From assembly GCF_019649055.1 (NCBI RefSeq), contig NW_026570286.1:1-64000 (forward strand): a stretch of DNA of 64,000 bases. The letters are read 5' to 3'. The position numbers were made by a program, and so were the translations under genes. The stretch comes from Paramacrobiotus metropolitanus (Eukaryota > Tardigrada > Eutardigrada > Parachela > Macrobiotidae). This document shows positions 48,264 to 61,762 of this stretch, piece by piece; within the stretch, counting starts at the first letter, position 1; each line of letters starts with the position of its first letter. Below the pieces are notes generated by a model that saw only the letters and a program-made list of their open reading frames with translations, had not been told where the DNA came from and ran no database searches.

Positions 48264-48939
48264 CGTTTGGAGGAGCCCGGATATATGCAGCGAACCACCA
48301 CCGAAGACCCGTCCGGAGGGTAGACTTTTACGTCACGCTGTTTCCTTCCGAAAAACTGTCTATGCCCAAAAAATAATGACAGCAATCACAAATGTGTGTC
48401 GCCGGAATAAAATTTCGCAAGAACACAAAATGATCCGCAAACTTTCACGCTCAAAACGAAATTTTCGCAGATGCCGATTGCCGACACAGTGCAAACAGCA
48501 CTGCGGGTTGCTATGCTTTATAGATAACTGTCATCATGGGGGGTCGACGATCAAACCGGAAATTCATTTTACAAAATTTTTGCGTGCAAAGGACGGAAAC
48601 TGACACTCACCACCGTTTTTTTTTTAATTTCATCTTAAAGTACTTTATATCATTTACAGCAGTGAGAAAATTTCTTTTTCTTTATAGACTCAAAGCGTTG
48701 CAGTTTTACGCCGCTGATGCAGCCTTACAAAGTTGCGCCAGGGCACTATCAATGATTGTCACGTTTTTTTCTAGTACCCATTTATTTTAATGTATGCTTC
48801 CCATCACAACAGTTTATGTATGTACCATAAAGGCATAAACACAAATAAACAAAAACAGAAATGGTACTCTACAACCGACAATATTAACACATCGCGAAAT
48901 ACTTCAATAAAACCATAAAATTATCAAATCTTCCTTAGA
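48264..48939. other. Spacer between ADCK5 and NOP56
   Basis: It should hold the NOP56 promoter and the 3' UTR of the upstream ADCK5 gene. No gene, repeat or RNA was recognised. Confidence 0.45.
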
Positions 48940-51900
48940 TCACTTCAGCATACCAACAAGCGCATCGGCATTAGCCGCTTGAATCACACCACAAAATTGC
49001 AAGACCTTTACGTAGAAAATCATCAAACGCATGTACATCCGATCGGCGAACAATCTCCACTCAAACCACAACCACCGAATCTGACACCGGAGCCACCAAA
49101 ACAATCCTTCATAGCGTGAGTCCTTTTTCCGAGCTTCCGCCGACTGGTACGCGGCGGATGTTGTCCTCTCCTTTCCCATGAAAACCGGACGTTCGGCATC
49201 ATCATGGTGATAATAAATCCCACGAGATGCCATTCTTGCATTCAGAGTGTACCGATCTACCGGGTGGCCGTGGATAGCGCAAATCGAACGAATTGTATTC
49301 AAATTGCGCAATACGAGCAGCATCGGTTTTGGCATAGTGCGTAAAAGTTTCATGATCTGCAAATACAAAATATAACTTCGCTATATTTCGCCGATTACCG
49401 CAACTAATGCATTTACCTCGTCGAAACGCTCTTGAGCCATTTTCTGCATGTAAGAAAATTCATTAGGCGTGAGATGACCACTCATTTCTGCTTTCCCCGA
49501 AGTCGGAAACACACCGCTCATTGTTAGAGGCATCTGTAGCGGGCGCTGGATGAGGACTTCACAAAACATTTTATAATCTGAAAAATATCCAGCTGCATTC
49601 ATCTATCAACAGCAAAGCGCTAATACGTTTACCTTCAACGCCAAGCATAGCGCAATACTTTTTCATCTTCTTCTCATCCCGCAGCACAATCGCTTCCCAT
49701 AACCGACACAATGTTCGCCGATCGCCGTCCGGTAATACTTCGTACAGTCCGTGATCCAAGATGACCAGCTGCGCTCGTCCGTTCACTTTGCGCACCAAGA
49801 CATTCCCCGAATGGGGATCAGCATGGACAAATCCCGACAAGAAAGCTTGATACGCGAACACGGTGAGCAGTTTTTCATTGACTTCACGGATGTTCAGTCC
49901 CATGCCCTGAATAGCTGCCACTTCGGTTATCCGACACGCGTTGTCGACGAAATCGTTGGTCAGGATGCGCTCAGTGGTCAGATCGTAGCGCACTTTGGGG
50001 ACGTAGACGAACGGTAATTCCTGTAGATCGTAGGCACAGTGATCGGCGTTTTGTGCTTCGTGTAAAAAGTTCAGTTCCTCCGCTAAGCGATCTTTCAGTT
50101 CTTGTAGCACCCACCGAAATCCAAACTTGGGATGCATCCATTCCACTAAAGCCAGCAGAAGGTCGATAGCGCGCGTGTCACCCGTGAAACGGTCTTTCAA
50201 ATCCACATACTGACATTTCACAGCGACATCCTACAAACATTTTAGTTTATTTTCAATAATTGCATTACGTAATTAATCAGCTGCTAGCACTGCGAACTAT
50301 GAAATATAAAAACAACAACGACAGTTTTTCTATGCAACAAACAAAAGTGGAATGTTTTACAAGTAAAACTGATTAGCGGTATTCCTACAGTTATACGAAA
50401 CACGTGCAAATAAAAGCCGAACGATTTATGTTAGCGCTCGTATTTGTATTTTGTTACTGACACAACAAATCTCAGATAATTAAAGACGAATGCATGATAC
50501 CATAAATTAACCATTCTAATAATACGAGTATTCCTCCATAGTTTTATGCTTTTTTACAGTTCAGAAGTGTACCTGACCGTCTAAAGTAGTAGCGCGATGC
50601 ACTTGAGCCAAGCTGGCTGCCGCAATGGGCACTTTGTCGAAAGACGAAAACATCTGATCGGGTTTACTGCCAAATTCATCTTGAAACAGAAGTTCCACTT
50701 CCTTGTACGGTCGGGATAGCGCTTTATCTTGTAGGACACTGAGTGTGGACACATATTGCTTCGGCAAAATGTGGTTTAGCGCACACAGGCCTTGTCCCAA
50801 TTTGACATACAGTCCACCCTTCCAAAGCAAGCATATACAATTTCTGAAATATATGTTCGGGAAGAGAAATTCTTATCGTACCTACATTCAAAAGGCATCC
50901 TGCTAGTAAGCGATCAGCGCTCCTCTGGTGGCAGGCGTCCAGTGCTCGGTTGTACTCTGGAGAGTCCTTTCACACAAGAAAAATGGGAAGAGTTACCGGA
51001 AGACAACACACCGTTTAAAGGAATTTCAGACAGCCTTCGGACTAAATTCTTTATCGCATTTAACGATTTCACTAATCCATTCCCGGATAATTCAATTAAA
51101 TATTTTAGTCTCATACATAGTTTATCTCACTATTAACTGGCAATTATCCGAAAGTTCAATCAGATGAATATAAGCATATTTTTAGAATAACCGCGGTTCA
51201 ATCCATTGCATATGGTTGTACTGCAATAACGGGCAAAATTTGAAGAACATTACAAAATTAACAATAATTATTAATCAACAAAGGGTAAAATATGGGAGAA
51301 TTGTCTACTGTCGTTGATTGTAGTGATACCTCCTGAAGTCCGCGAAGGCTCCATAAGTAATCGAAGGAAATTGCTGTCCCGATGTTTGCTGTTCTGAAAC
51401 AAAAACACATTTGGTAAATTATTTGTCTAAACGGTACAAAGCGATTAGATCATTAGCGTTGTACCCGTTCGCTTTGTTTATGTGCCAATTTTATAAGCTA
51501 TCATATTTGCGATAAATTATCATTACGGTTAATTTACTTAATTACCTTAGAAATCGTTGGAATCCTTTGGCGGTAATAAATACTTTTCTGCGCTCACTCT
51601 GATGAACCGATAAATAAATTCCTGCAGCGAATACTGTTCCAAACGCAACGGGAATCCAAAACAGAGCCTGACGGCCAGGAACTGGTATCTTTTTGGCCAA
51701 AGCGATCGTCCACGCACTCCATCGCTCTCGAGCAGATTCCAGACGTTTTCTCGCACCCCCTCCGCTCCTTACGGATCGCACGAAGGCAATCGACTGAGGG
51801 AATAGCCTCGAGCTTAGCAAACTACTTTCCACTCGTTTGGAGGTTCGATTACCGGTGGAAGATAATCGTCTGTCGGCCAAAGAAAAGGGTGGACAGCTGA

Positions 51901-51976
51901 CACTGAGGCCAGCCAAACCGTTCCAGGTTTTGTGGTGCAGAAGAAAATGCGTGCTGGAAAACGACGTTAGAAGCAT
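48940..51976 (-). CDS. ADCK5: ADCK5-like atypical (UbiB/ABC1) kinase, mitochondrial
   Basis: UbiB-family kinase-like protein of mitochondria; family members support coenzyme Q and lipid homeostasis, but ADCK5's own role is poorly known. Exons: 51546-51976, 51330-51393, 50886-50966, 50573-50818, 49633-50230, 49417-49577 and 48940-49356; phases join to 665 aa (human 580). The N-terminus is long and Ser/Arg-rich (targeting-like) with one membrane segment (about 104-122, [19 protein letters not shown]). UbiB marks are all present: KxGQ (KLGQ, 198-201), the Ala-rich loop (AAAS, 258-261), VAVK (276-279), HADPHSGN (410-417) and DHG (433-435). [12 protein letters not shown] and RNLNTIRSI match ADCK5 rather than ADCK1. 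An Asn/Ser/Arg-rich insert of about 30 residues near the end is unusual. Confidence 0.9.
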
Positions 51977-53050
51977 TTGCGTAAGCAGTCAGCTACTGCT
52001 ACTCACTACTGTCTTTAACAGTTCAATTAGAACTAAAATTTCAACATGCAGCAAAAGTATTTAAATGCTGTTGTTTTCTAAAACAAATTAAACTTCGAAT
52101 AATTCATAAAACATTTTCAGATTTTCTGGCAAACAAACTTTTGTTTTATTGCGGTATGTTGGGGTTTTTCTGGTGTGCGTTTGTGCGCGGTGCATATGTG
52201 CGTCTGCGGCTCTGCGTAAAGGGTGACTCAGACGGCTGACCGGACGCTTTGGCAGACCGTATGGCGCAGACATTCGATAGTGAGTCACCCATTGCGATTT
52301 GCCGACATTGTAAAGACGCCTTTAAAAAAGCAATAAAAAGACCCGCGACTCTGCCTAGTCGTTTCAATCTTTTCCACATTTCTTTCAGTAGATTAGCAAA
52401 GATAAAAACAGTATTATTTGTGTTGATCTGAAAAGTTCTTTTTACCGCACCACAGATATGGAGCATGTTATTACAAAAATAATAATTCGCCCACTGAACT
52501 ACTAAAGTCAACGAACGCCGCAGCATTTTCGCTGTCCTCACTGGTTTGCCGTGCGAAAGCGTACCTCTCAAAGACAGACTGCTTTCGTTTTCTCACACAC
52601 AGTACACACACAGCTACTCACACCACTCTGCCTACCAGCATCTCTGCCCTGACTCTGGCCACTGTGCAAACAAGCCCCAGCTTTGTCGTTGATTTCCTAT
52701 GCGAAAACTTTATACCGTACCTGCAATCTGTTTCTCTACGCATGGCCCTGTTAGTGTTATTGAATGAAAATTGAATTATCAGTTTTCTCTTGCCTCTGTT
52801 TTTATTCCCAGCAAAAATGTGATGCTCCACATCAGCAATACTTCCTTGCCTTATCATATCTTCCAAATCATTTTTTTTATTTTTCCCATGCAACACTCAT
52901 TCCATTGATCCTTATCTTAATCGACCACTCATCGGATTAATCATCCCCATGCATTGGCTTTCAAGTGGCGTTTGATCCATGCGATTGACGTGATGTGGCT
53001 CTCAAAATTGATAACCTCTTGATATTCCTGGCCTGACGTTTCTTTTGAGT
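51977..53050. other. Divergent intergenic region of ADCK5 and RhoGEF
   Basis: It should hold both promoters. A minus-strand frame of 141 codons (52146-52571) and its overlapping neighbours lack homology I recognise, splice support or a downstream continuation. They may be leader sequence of ADCK5 transcripts or chance. Confidence 0.4.
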
Positions 53051-56000
53051 ATGGATGCCGTCACGCGACGTCTAGCGTCAAAAAAGGACCATAAGAACAG
53101 TAAAAGTGATGACCACGGCGAAGCCAAAGCCGACCAGATCAGTGTGGTGTTCCAGCGTGATGAGCGCGGCTATGGTTTAACGGTGGCGGGGGATAATCCC
53201 GTTTTCGTCCAGGTTGTAACGGAAAATGGTCCCGCGGGCAGTGCTGGACTGCAGCCGGGCGATCGGATCATCAAAGTCAACAATGAACTGGTGACGCGCA
53301 GTAATCACACAGAGGTGGTCCGCTTGATTAAATCGCAGCATTTTGTGGCCATGACGGTGGTGCGGACGCCCCCCAACAAGGAGCAGCACGTCAATGGCGA
53401 CACGGGTAATTCGACCACCGACAGTCCCCAGTCCAAAGAGGGCTCCGTACGCAGTGCCGCACGGATTCAACACTTGATGCGGAAACTGGCCGAGGAGAAA
53501 AATGTCCTGTTAAATCTCCAGGAGGAACTGGCGTCCAGTCCGTCAGAACAGGTGCAGATGCGCATCGAGCGGGTGAGTAAGAATATCAAGGACTTCCAGA
53601 ATATGTTGAATGCTGCTGAACACGGCCGGCGGGGTAAGGGACGCGGGGAGATTGGGGCGCCGCGACGGTCGGACGACGCCCTCCGCCCCCTGGAGCAGCC
53701 CCCCACCCCGCCCCCCATCGAGCGGATCCCCACCCGGCCGGTGGAGGATGGCGGATCACCGCGCAGTAGTTCGGCGTCCAATCTCAACCGGCGCCGCTCC
53801 AACCCCGAAGCCATGCATGTGGGCGTGGCGCGGATGGCCTTGACGGCCAGTCTCCCGGATCAGACCGTCCTGGGACGCAGTTCCAGCGCGGTGCATGTCG
53901 ATGTGGACAGCAGCGGGGCCGGGGAGGAGCAGCCGCCGGCGTTGCCGGTCAAACGCTCCAAACGCCCGCATCCTATGGACAGTGTGGATCTGGGTACGCC
54001 CGCCGGCAGTCCGCCGCCGCCGTATCCGGAGGTGGTTAAGACCAGTAATGGGAAAGTGCCGAAATCGGGATCGTTCTCCGGCGTGTCAGTCGGCGGCGCT
54101 GGTCGATTTCAACCGGTAAGTTGGCAGTGTAAAGTTTAAATTGGGTTACAGGAAGATTCTGTCAAGTGAGTGTTTGTTTTAAACGGATTGCTCCTAATTG
54201 GACGTTGACCTAATTATGAGAGCAGTTCCCAAAGTTTAGTGGAGGTTTATGTACTCAGTGGTGTTTATTAAATTTTGTGTAAATGTTACACGTATCGCAC
54301 TTGATTTAAGTTTTAATAAAATCCTAACTTTTAAAAAATTTAGGCTATGCTTTGATGGGTTATCCGTTATTCGGATATTCCTAAAATTTTGATGCTTATC
54401 CGTTTTTGTGACCGCTCTATTTCGGTGTTTAGTTTCGTATTTTTTGTACATTTCTGACATGCTTAATGTTTACTGCACTCCATTCCTGTATGTTCTGAGA
54501 TCTGAAAAAAGGATTTATCAAGGCTGTAGTGTTTCTGACTCTTATTTTGGAGATACCGCGAACACAATCGATTACGGTCGAATAGCCGTCTTTTTGATAC
54601 AATAGGCGAGACAAGAAAATGTATCTGTAGTGTTTTGATGGCTATCTTTCGATTGACTGTGCATAATGTATTCGTTCATTTCCGGTGTTCACGGTATCCC
54701 AAAATTATATCCGTTTCATCTACGGTTCCGCTTAACTGGTTTATCACCAATTCAGACATGGAAGCAATGAGATATTTTATGATGTTAAACAAGCTGCATG
54801 CTTTGCTAAAGATGACTGTATATGTTTTTTCATGCCGTCAAAACTGCAGAAAGCGGCATTACTGTACTTCACGTGTCGTTAACGTGATGTTTTCACAGAC
54901 ATGGTGGCATGAGAACATGCAACAATGTTCCGTGCGTTGGTTTTCTTCGTTTATACAATTTTCTCAGTTTACCGAATCAGTATTATTGTACTTGCGATGA
55001 CGGTTTCTACGTGTTTCTTTACGTTAGGCGCGTCAACTGGACATCGTGACGATGGAAGATCCCAACTTTGCTTCCTTAAACCTTCCACAAGAGCCGTTCT
55101 CCAACTACGCCACTGTGCACAAAAGTCTCGCCAATTTGTCGGCATTTCTCCATTACCTAATCGCCATTGACCAAGCACCACCGCTATTATTCCACTTAAC
55201 CACCGATTTATATCCTAAAGGCAGCCAGAAGGAGCTGCAACGGTGGGCCTACGAGATCCACTCGACATTTATCGTTCCCCAGGCGCCGCTGGACTTTCTC
55301 AGCTTACCCGGCGGTGATCCTTCCCACAGCCAAATTGTCACCGCCATCGACGAAGTTTTGTCACGGCCGGACAAAGAAGACGCCCTGCGTGATGTCTTCG
55401 CCAGCGCCCGCTCCATCGCTCTGACCATGATACAAGAACGGTTGAATCAATTCCAACAAGTGCGCATGCGCGGCCTGTCCGGTATGTACAACATCGATGA
55501 GGTCGCCCTGGTTGACACAGACAAATCGTCTGAGCGGGCTCGTGAGCTAGTGGATAGTCTCCTGGGACGGGATCTGGATCGGATCACATTTGATAGTGCC
55601 GATGAGCCGGAGAATCGATCGGATCGGCAGGCTGCCATTGGCTGTGCGCTGGCCACTTTTTTGAAGGCGAACGGTGTCAAAGCCATGGGGCGGGATGGTG
55701 CCTATTTGGTTGATAAATGGCCTCTCTTCCTGCAGAAGGATAAATCAAAGTAAGTCTGGTATGAACAGAGACCGGGCCCGGTCGGGACTGAGTGTATGTG
55801 CGTGACAATGCCGGTTTCATTAGGATAATCAAATGGGGGCTTGATTTTTTTACGATGGAGTAATTGCTCTTGGAGAGGCAGTCGTCTAGAGTACTGGATT
55901 GAGGCTACGTGTTTTTTTATCCCATACTATTAATTTCGTTTGACGTTGGATGTACTGAGAATCAGCATTTCTGTCTTTCTCAATTTTACCGTCTTTCGCT

Positions 56001-59000
56001 AGTCGCCAGTATATTACGGTTCATTTTGTTTGTACTGAGGAATTAATACACTAGCGGTAAGAAGTGTTTCCTTTTTAATGTTTTTAAACGTTATCCAACG
56101 TTTTTAAACGTTATGTTTTTAAACGTTTGATGCATATCGCAACATAATTATTGTTATCCATAAATTGTTTTCATGGGCTTGTTTGTCTTTTCGTGAAAAA
56201 ATATGTACATTTGTTCTTGTACATGTGTCAGCGTTTATTTAGTGTAACTGTTTTAAAAACCATCAGATAACGACAAGTAGCGTCACATTTTTAGCTTGGT
56301 TATGTTAGGTTTACAAAATTTTGAAAGCACAGCAAGATGGAAGATCTGAGAATTTTTTTGCGGTAATAAATGATCAGACAAGTCTAGCCGAGTTGTTTAT
56401 AGCCTGGTAACTTGTATATATGACATAAGATGGATAATTTATTCCGATTTGTCAAGATAATTTGAACTTGCTCTTTGTGTTGAAAAATTCAGTACGATGC
56501 TGCTTTAGGGGTTAGTCCGAAACATGCTTTTGATTATTGTGAGCAACGCTCTTATGCTGATTAAGTTGGCCGATGTTTCAGTTCTGCAGTTCCGCTCTGC
56601 CACAGGGAATGCGCAATTGATTGCTTAAGAACTAATATTCGACACCCATAAGCCATTAGACAGTTATTTTTAAACAATTATGAAGACATCATAGAGAGCA
56701 TTTGCTAATTTATCATCGCCAGAGTTCTTTGCCATGTATATGGGTTATACGCTGCATGCATGGTATAATGATACAGTACTCGTAGTAAAAATAAGAATAC
56801 GATGTGCAAATGGGCAAAAAAGCAGATATGCCGGTCACACCACAGGAAGCCTGCTATAAAGGCAGTATGAGCAATGTAAAATGTGGTTTTGAAAATAGGA
56901 TTTGATTTGACATGCTTTTCGCATTTTTTAGAAATTTGGTAAGATAATTTTTCTATGTTTGCATGCCTGCAAGGCGTTGATCGTAGCGACATTTAAGTTT
57001 TAATCGGTCTTGTTTTTCTTTGTGATACGAGTGTTTTGCCGTGCAGTATAAGTGTGTTTAGCGTTTGATACATATGAGCGTTGCTCGCAAAGCCTAACAA
57101 AAGATAGTGGGGAATTAGTTCATGATTCAATCTTTTACTTTTTGCTAGCCACTTGGGACACTATTCAATTTATACCGACTATCATCCAGTTTGAGGACAA
57201 CAAGCGTTGTAGATAGTTTGCGTCAGTTGAGTTATGGAAATGTACCATCTCAAAAGGAAATCTACATCTGATCCCCGAAAAAGTTCGATTTTCTTGGCTA
57301 CAGCATCCATGAATGACGGAAGTTTACATAAGCAGCGCCGTGTCTATGTGATACTCTCAAAATACAATTACGAAAATATGTAACTTGTATAGGCGAGCTG
57401 TATAGTTTGTAAAAGAGTGCTAGTGAGAATGCGTTGCGCCACAAATTGTGACCATTACCAAGAGAGCGTATTAAGTTGTCGGTTTGACACCTGATAACTG
57501 TGTCGTCTACGGTTTCTGCGGCTTCGTCTTGTCCCGGCGCAGTGGCGCGTGTGCCGGCCGGCAGAAAGTACTTACTCTTCCCATACGCCAACTCTGTGTT
57601 TGTTATTTTTAGGTTCAAATTGAAAGACAAGTCAAAAAAGTCCGTCCCGAGTCATGGGCATCAGTTTGCGCCCGTATCCTTCTCAACCACATTGTACTAT
57701 TGCGTGGTGTGCAATAATTGTATGTGGGGAGTAGGTAAGTGTGGTTGCGGATGGAGTTTTTTACGGGCTGATTATCGTGCCCAGATTTAACCAAAAAAAT
57801 GTTATCACATGATTTGTAGCTCCGCAAGGATATCAGTGCACGATCTGCGATTTTATTGTCCATCGGAATTGCATGAAATGTATTGAGGAGTCGTGTGTGG
57901 GAGAGAAGAAAGACGTCAGACGATCGCTGATCAGTCTCAGTGGTGTGGATTCGTTTTTCGGCCGGCGGCGGAGTAACAACAGTCCTACATCCCGTAAGTT
58001 TACAGCATCTGGTTACTCTGTTATTGTTTTTCTTGAAGCGGCGCCAAATGTAAGTTTTTCGTTTTTTCATTGATAGTTGCTCTATGCAGTTAAATTAGTT
58101 CACTGGTTTTTAAAAAAACCGGCGAACTAAAATATGTGTAAAAAACTTAGATGTTGTTAGTGTTATATACCTTTCCTGTTCTGTGTAAGTTTACATACAT
58201 TACTAACGTTTTTTTTGAAAATTTGGGTTTGCGATGATCGATAATAATACGGTTTATACTTCGCGCCTTACGGGTTTTGAATTTTGAGCGTTATGACAAT
58301 CTTAATATGACATTTTTATGATCCGTTAATAGGAATACACTTGGTTAGTAATTTTTTATCAGCATTAGTAAATGAATATAATTATTGATGCACAATTTAA
58401 TGGAAAGCTATCTGTAGTTCAGAACAAGAAAGTTTGTAGTTTTTGCTCTGTTCATTCTTGTTCTACTTGCTCTTTAGTGAACAACAGTGCCAAAAAGTCC
58501 CAAGAAGATAAAGAGGACATCGACGCGACTGCCGGTGACGCCTCCATTGAAGCGCCACAGCTTGAACCGAAAAGCTACGTCTCTCAAGTGGTCAATCGAT
58601 TTGAGAGCGGAAAAATGGACATTCCCACGATTCCCTCACCCACCGATCCCACAGCGGATAAATCGCAAAAATCACAAAATCTCAGCGTTGTCGGACGGTC
58701 GGAGTCGCTGAAAACCCAGAAGAAGCAGCCAGCCAAACCGGGTGTACGGAAGAAATCCGATCCGGCGCATTTCTACCGTGATGAAGGAGAAGATTCAGCC
58801 AGCACCAGCGGCGTGGGCTCATTGGGCACTTCGGGAATTTCCTCCGTATCGTCGCAGTCATTACCGAGTAACGGCAGCTCCAACATTTCCACGGAAGGCA
58901 TTTCCGCCTTCGATGAGGACGGGTCGGATTTTGAAGCTGACCCTGACCAGATTCCCAACTGGCAGGTCAATGTCGACCAAACTATCCTGGATCAGATGGA

Positions 59001-61762
59001 TAATCGGGCACGGAAACGTCAAGATGTCATCGCCGAATTGTTCCACACCGAGCAGACTCATGTGCGCAATCTGAAAGTGCTGGGGAAATTCTTCTATCAG
59101 CCGCTGTTGCGTGCACAACTCCTGTCAGCTGACCTCATCACTCAAGTGTTCGCCAATCTGGAGGAGATGGTACAGCTGCACGGTGAGCTGAATCGGCATA
59201 TGCGAATCGCCAAGAAAGTGTCACCCATCGTGGAGAAAGTCGGCGATATATTGTTGTCGCGTTTTGATGGGGAGAATGGCGCGGCGTTTAAGCGTGCGGC
59301 CGCCGCGTTCTGTCGTGAGCAAGCGGCGGGATTAGAGGCGCTGAAGCACAGTCAGAAAAAGGATCCCAAGTTGGCACAGTTTCTGCAGGAATGCGCGGGC
59401 AATCCCTTGTGTAGACGGCTGCAGCTAAAAGATATCATTCCCACGGGGATGCAACGGTTAACCAAGTATCCTTTACTGCTGGAGCAGATACTGAAATATA
59501 GTAACAGTAAGTACAGACTAAAGTGTAGATCTGTATTGATATGACGATAATCAGATAAAAATGAACTGATTTCGACGTATGCGAAAATTACAATCAAGCG
59601 ATCTATCATAATTACCAAAATTTAAATAGGAGTGCATAGTCGTTAAAAACTGATCGGTTAAATATTCCACTAGAAAAATTGAAATTCTGACGTAATTGTT
59701 TCAATGTTGTTAGAACAATGTTTAAATTATTTTTCGAGTCTCTGCAGTATATAAATCTTACCTATTTTTTGAATAACTGGTACACTTTCGTTAGTTGATT
59801 CATACTTATTTTAGAACCTAGGTCCTGGGTGAGCATCAAACGATTATACCTAACTGTAATGGAACAGTGAGTTATAGAAACCATGCCAGAAACCACAATT
59901 GCAGATTCCATTTGGAAACTTAATTAAGAGTTATTTTTGCCCATTAGACTCCACGGAAGAAGAGAAAGTGGAGCATGAAAAGGTTACCCGTGCCCTAGGG
60001 GAATGCAAGGAAATTTTGGACTTCGTCAATCAAGCCGTGAAAGAGAGCAACAATCGTAATCGCTTGAAGGAGCTACAAGAGAAAATCGACATGACATCAT
60101 TCCACAAAGCCCAGAATAAGCTGGCGCAAGAGCACAAGGTGAGATATATTGATATCCGGCCGTAAGCTTTCGATACTGTTTGGTAATTTTTAACTCGCGG
60201 GTATACACAACGGAAGTTGTTTACAGTATTGAAATTTAGATCATCTATTTATCTTGTCACGGCTTTGTGCCGGTGCGTTTTGACGGTCGTTAATCACCAT
60301 GGCAGTAGTCTTTTTAGTCAGTAATTTCTTTAATTACAGATTCAAGCGAGGATGTAAATTCTCGAGGCGACATGTTTCATTCATTACTTGTAATCTTTGA
60401 GCCTGTTAATTTGATCCTAAGAAAACGATGGGTTATGCGTTACAGAATCTTGATCTTTCACGGTACCGCATGCTGATGGATGGAGATTTGACTTGGAAGC
60501 TGTCCAAGAAGCCGGTCGATCTGCATGTCATCTTATTGGACCGGATGCTCCTCCTCGTCACCAAACAAGACGACAAACTTATCCTGAAATTCCATTCGCC
60601 TCTGCTAAACGTCACGGATAAAAAGACCGGGGAGAGTTTCTCCGGGAAATATTGGGCGCCGGTGCTGAGCTTGGAGGGTTTATTCGTTAAAGACAACGCA
60701 ACGAATCCTCTCTCTTTCTATCTGATCAGCAATACGACCGACGGTGCCCAGATGTACGAAATGATCGCCAATACGGCCAACGAGCAGAAGCAGTGGATTA
60801 AGCACATCAACGACGCCGTGGCCCGTATGTCCAAAGTGTACGAGACCATCCCGGATGATTTCCCGGTGACGGCGACGCCGAGTGTCACAGCCGCGCCTGT
60901 TGGTGATGTGGATGTGCCGGATCATGTCCGGGAAGAGGAGTCGGAGGGGGAGTTGGCCACGGAGGGTCTGTTCCAGACGGAGGAATTGCCGCGCGCTACG
61001 CTTCTAACCTCGCCGTCGGAGTTGGTGGTGACCATGGCCCGCGTGGAGGCGGCCGAGCGGATCCTGACGCCGATGGAGGAACTGAAGCGGCATGATGAAC
61101 AGCTAGAGGAGTCGTTGTCGGAGAAGCAGCGTTTGGTGTCACAGATCTTGGGGATTGAGGAGAAAACGGAAAAAGTCGAGGAGAAAGTGGACAGCGGTCA
61201 GGCGGATGCGAAAACGCTCCTGCATCGCGTACTAAAGCATACAGAATCCTTGACGAGATTACTGAAGGATTCCCTGAAGATCGTGCATGAGGAGGGTGCG
61301 GCGGGTGCGGTGGAATGTCCCGGTGAAATGTTGGATTCCCCGACCGTGGATTGCGGTATTCAGACGATCAGCACAATCCCCGTGGTGACCACGGAATCGC
61401 TGGAGCCGATTCAGACCGGATTGAATCGGAATCTGACGGCCTTGTTAGATGTCATATGTCAGAAGGAGGAAGAAACGCACCGGTTACGACAGGATCTGCA
61501 GGCGGCGTTAGAGGAGGTGCAGAATTTACGGCTGCGCGTCCGCTCGCCCAGTGTCTCGCGGGCCGGCAGTTCCGTGTCGGCGCGGTCCGAAGAGGATCTG
61601 CAGCGGCTGACGGCGGAGGACAGCAGTTCTCTGGAGAACGTCGAGGACGCTCATGACGTCAGCAGCATTCCCGTGGTGGTCCAGGAGGGAACGGAGAGGC
61701 AGCCGTCGCCGCTGCCGCCAGTGCCACCGCCCGAGGGTGGGGAAGGGGTGCAACCTATCTAA
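53051..61762 (+). CDS. PDZ-RGSL-C1-DH-PH RhoGEF (LARG / PDZ-RhoGEF / DRhoGEF2 family)
   Basis: Links G12/13-coupled receptors to Rho: RGSL binds active G-alpha-12/13, DH-PH exchanges GDP for GTP on RhoA. Exons: 53051-54115, 55028-55749, 57613-57734, 57820-57993, 58478-59506, 59948-60138 and 60446-61762; every phase fits, giving 1539 aa. PDZ (about 30-108) has GYGLTVAGDNPVFVQ and GDRIIKVN. A short coiled coil and Pro-rich linker follow. RGSL is about 362-570 (FSNYATVHKSLANL.., DRQAAIGCALATFLK). C1 (about 611-665) has CVVCNNC..CTICDFIVHRNCMKC. DH starts near 873 (RKRQDVIAELFHTEQTHV) and includes PTGMQRLTKYPLLLEQI. PH is about 1115-1230, with coiled-coil segments to the end. ATG 53051 is the first Met of the frame. 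Poly(A) signal AATAAA at 61825-61830. Complete vertebrate-like architecture. Confidence 0.95.

Noticed and set aside
48940-51976. Assignment of the UbiB kinase to ADCK1
   Set aside because: [21 protein letters not shown] and RNLNTIRSI follow ADCK5, not ADCK1.
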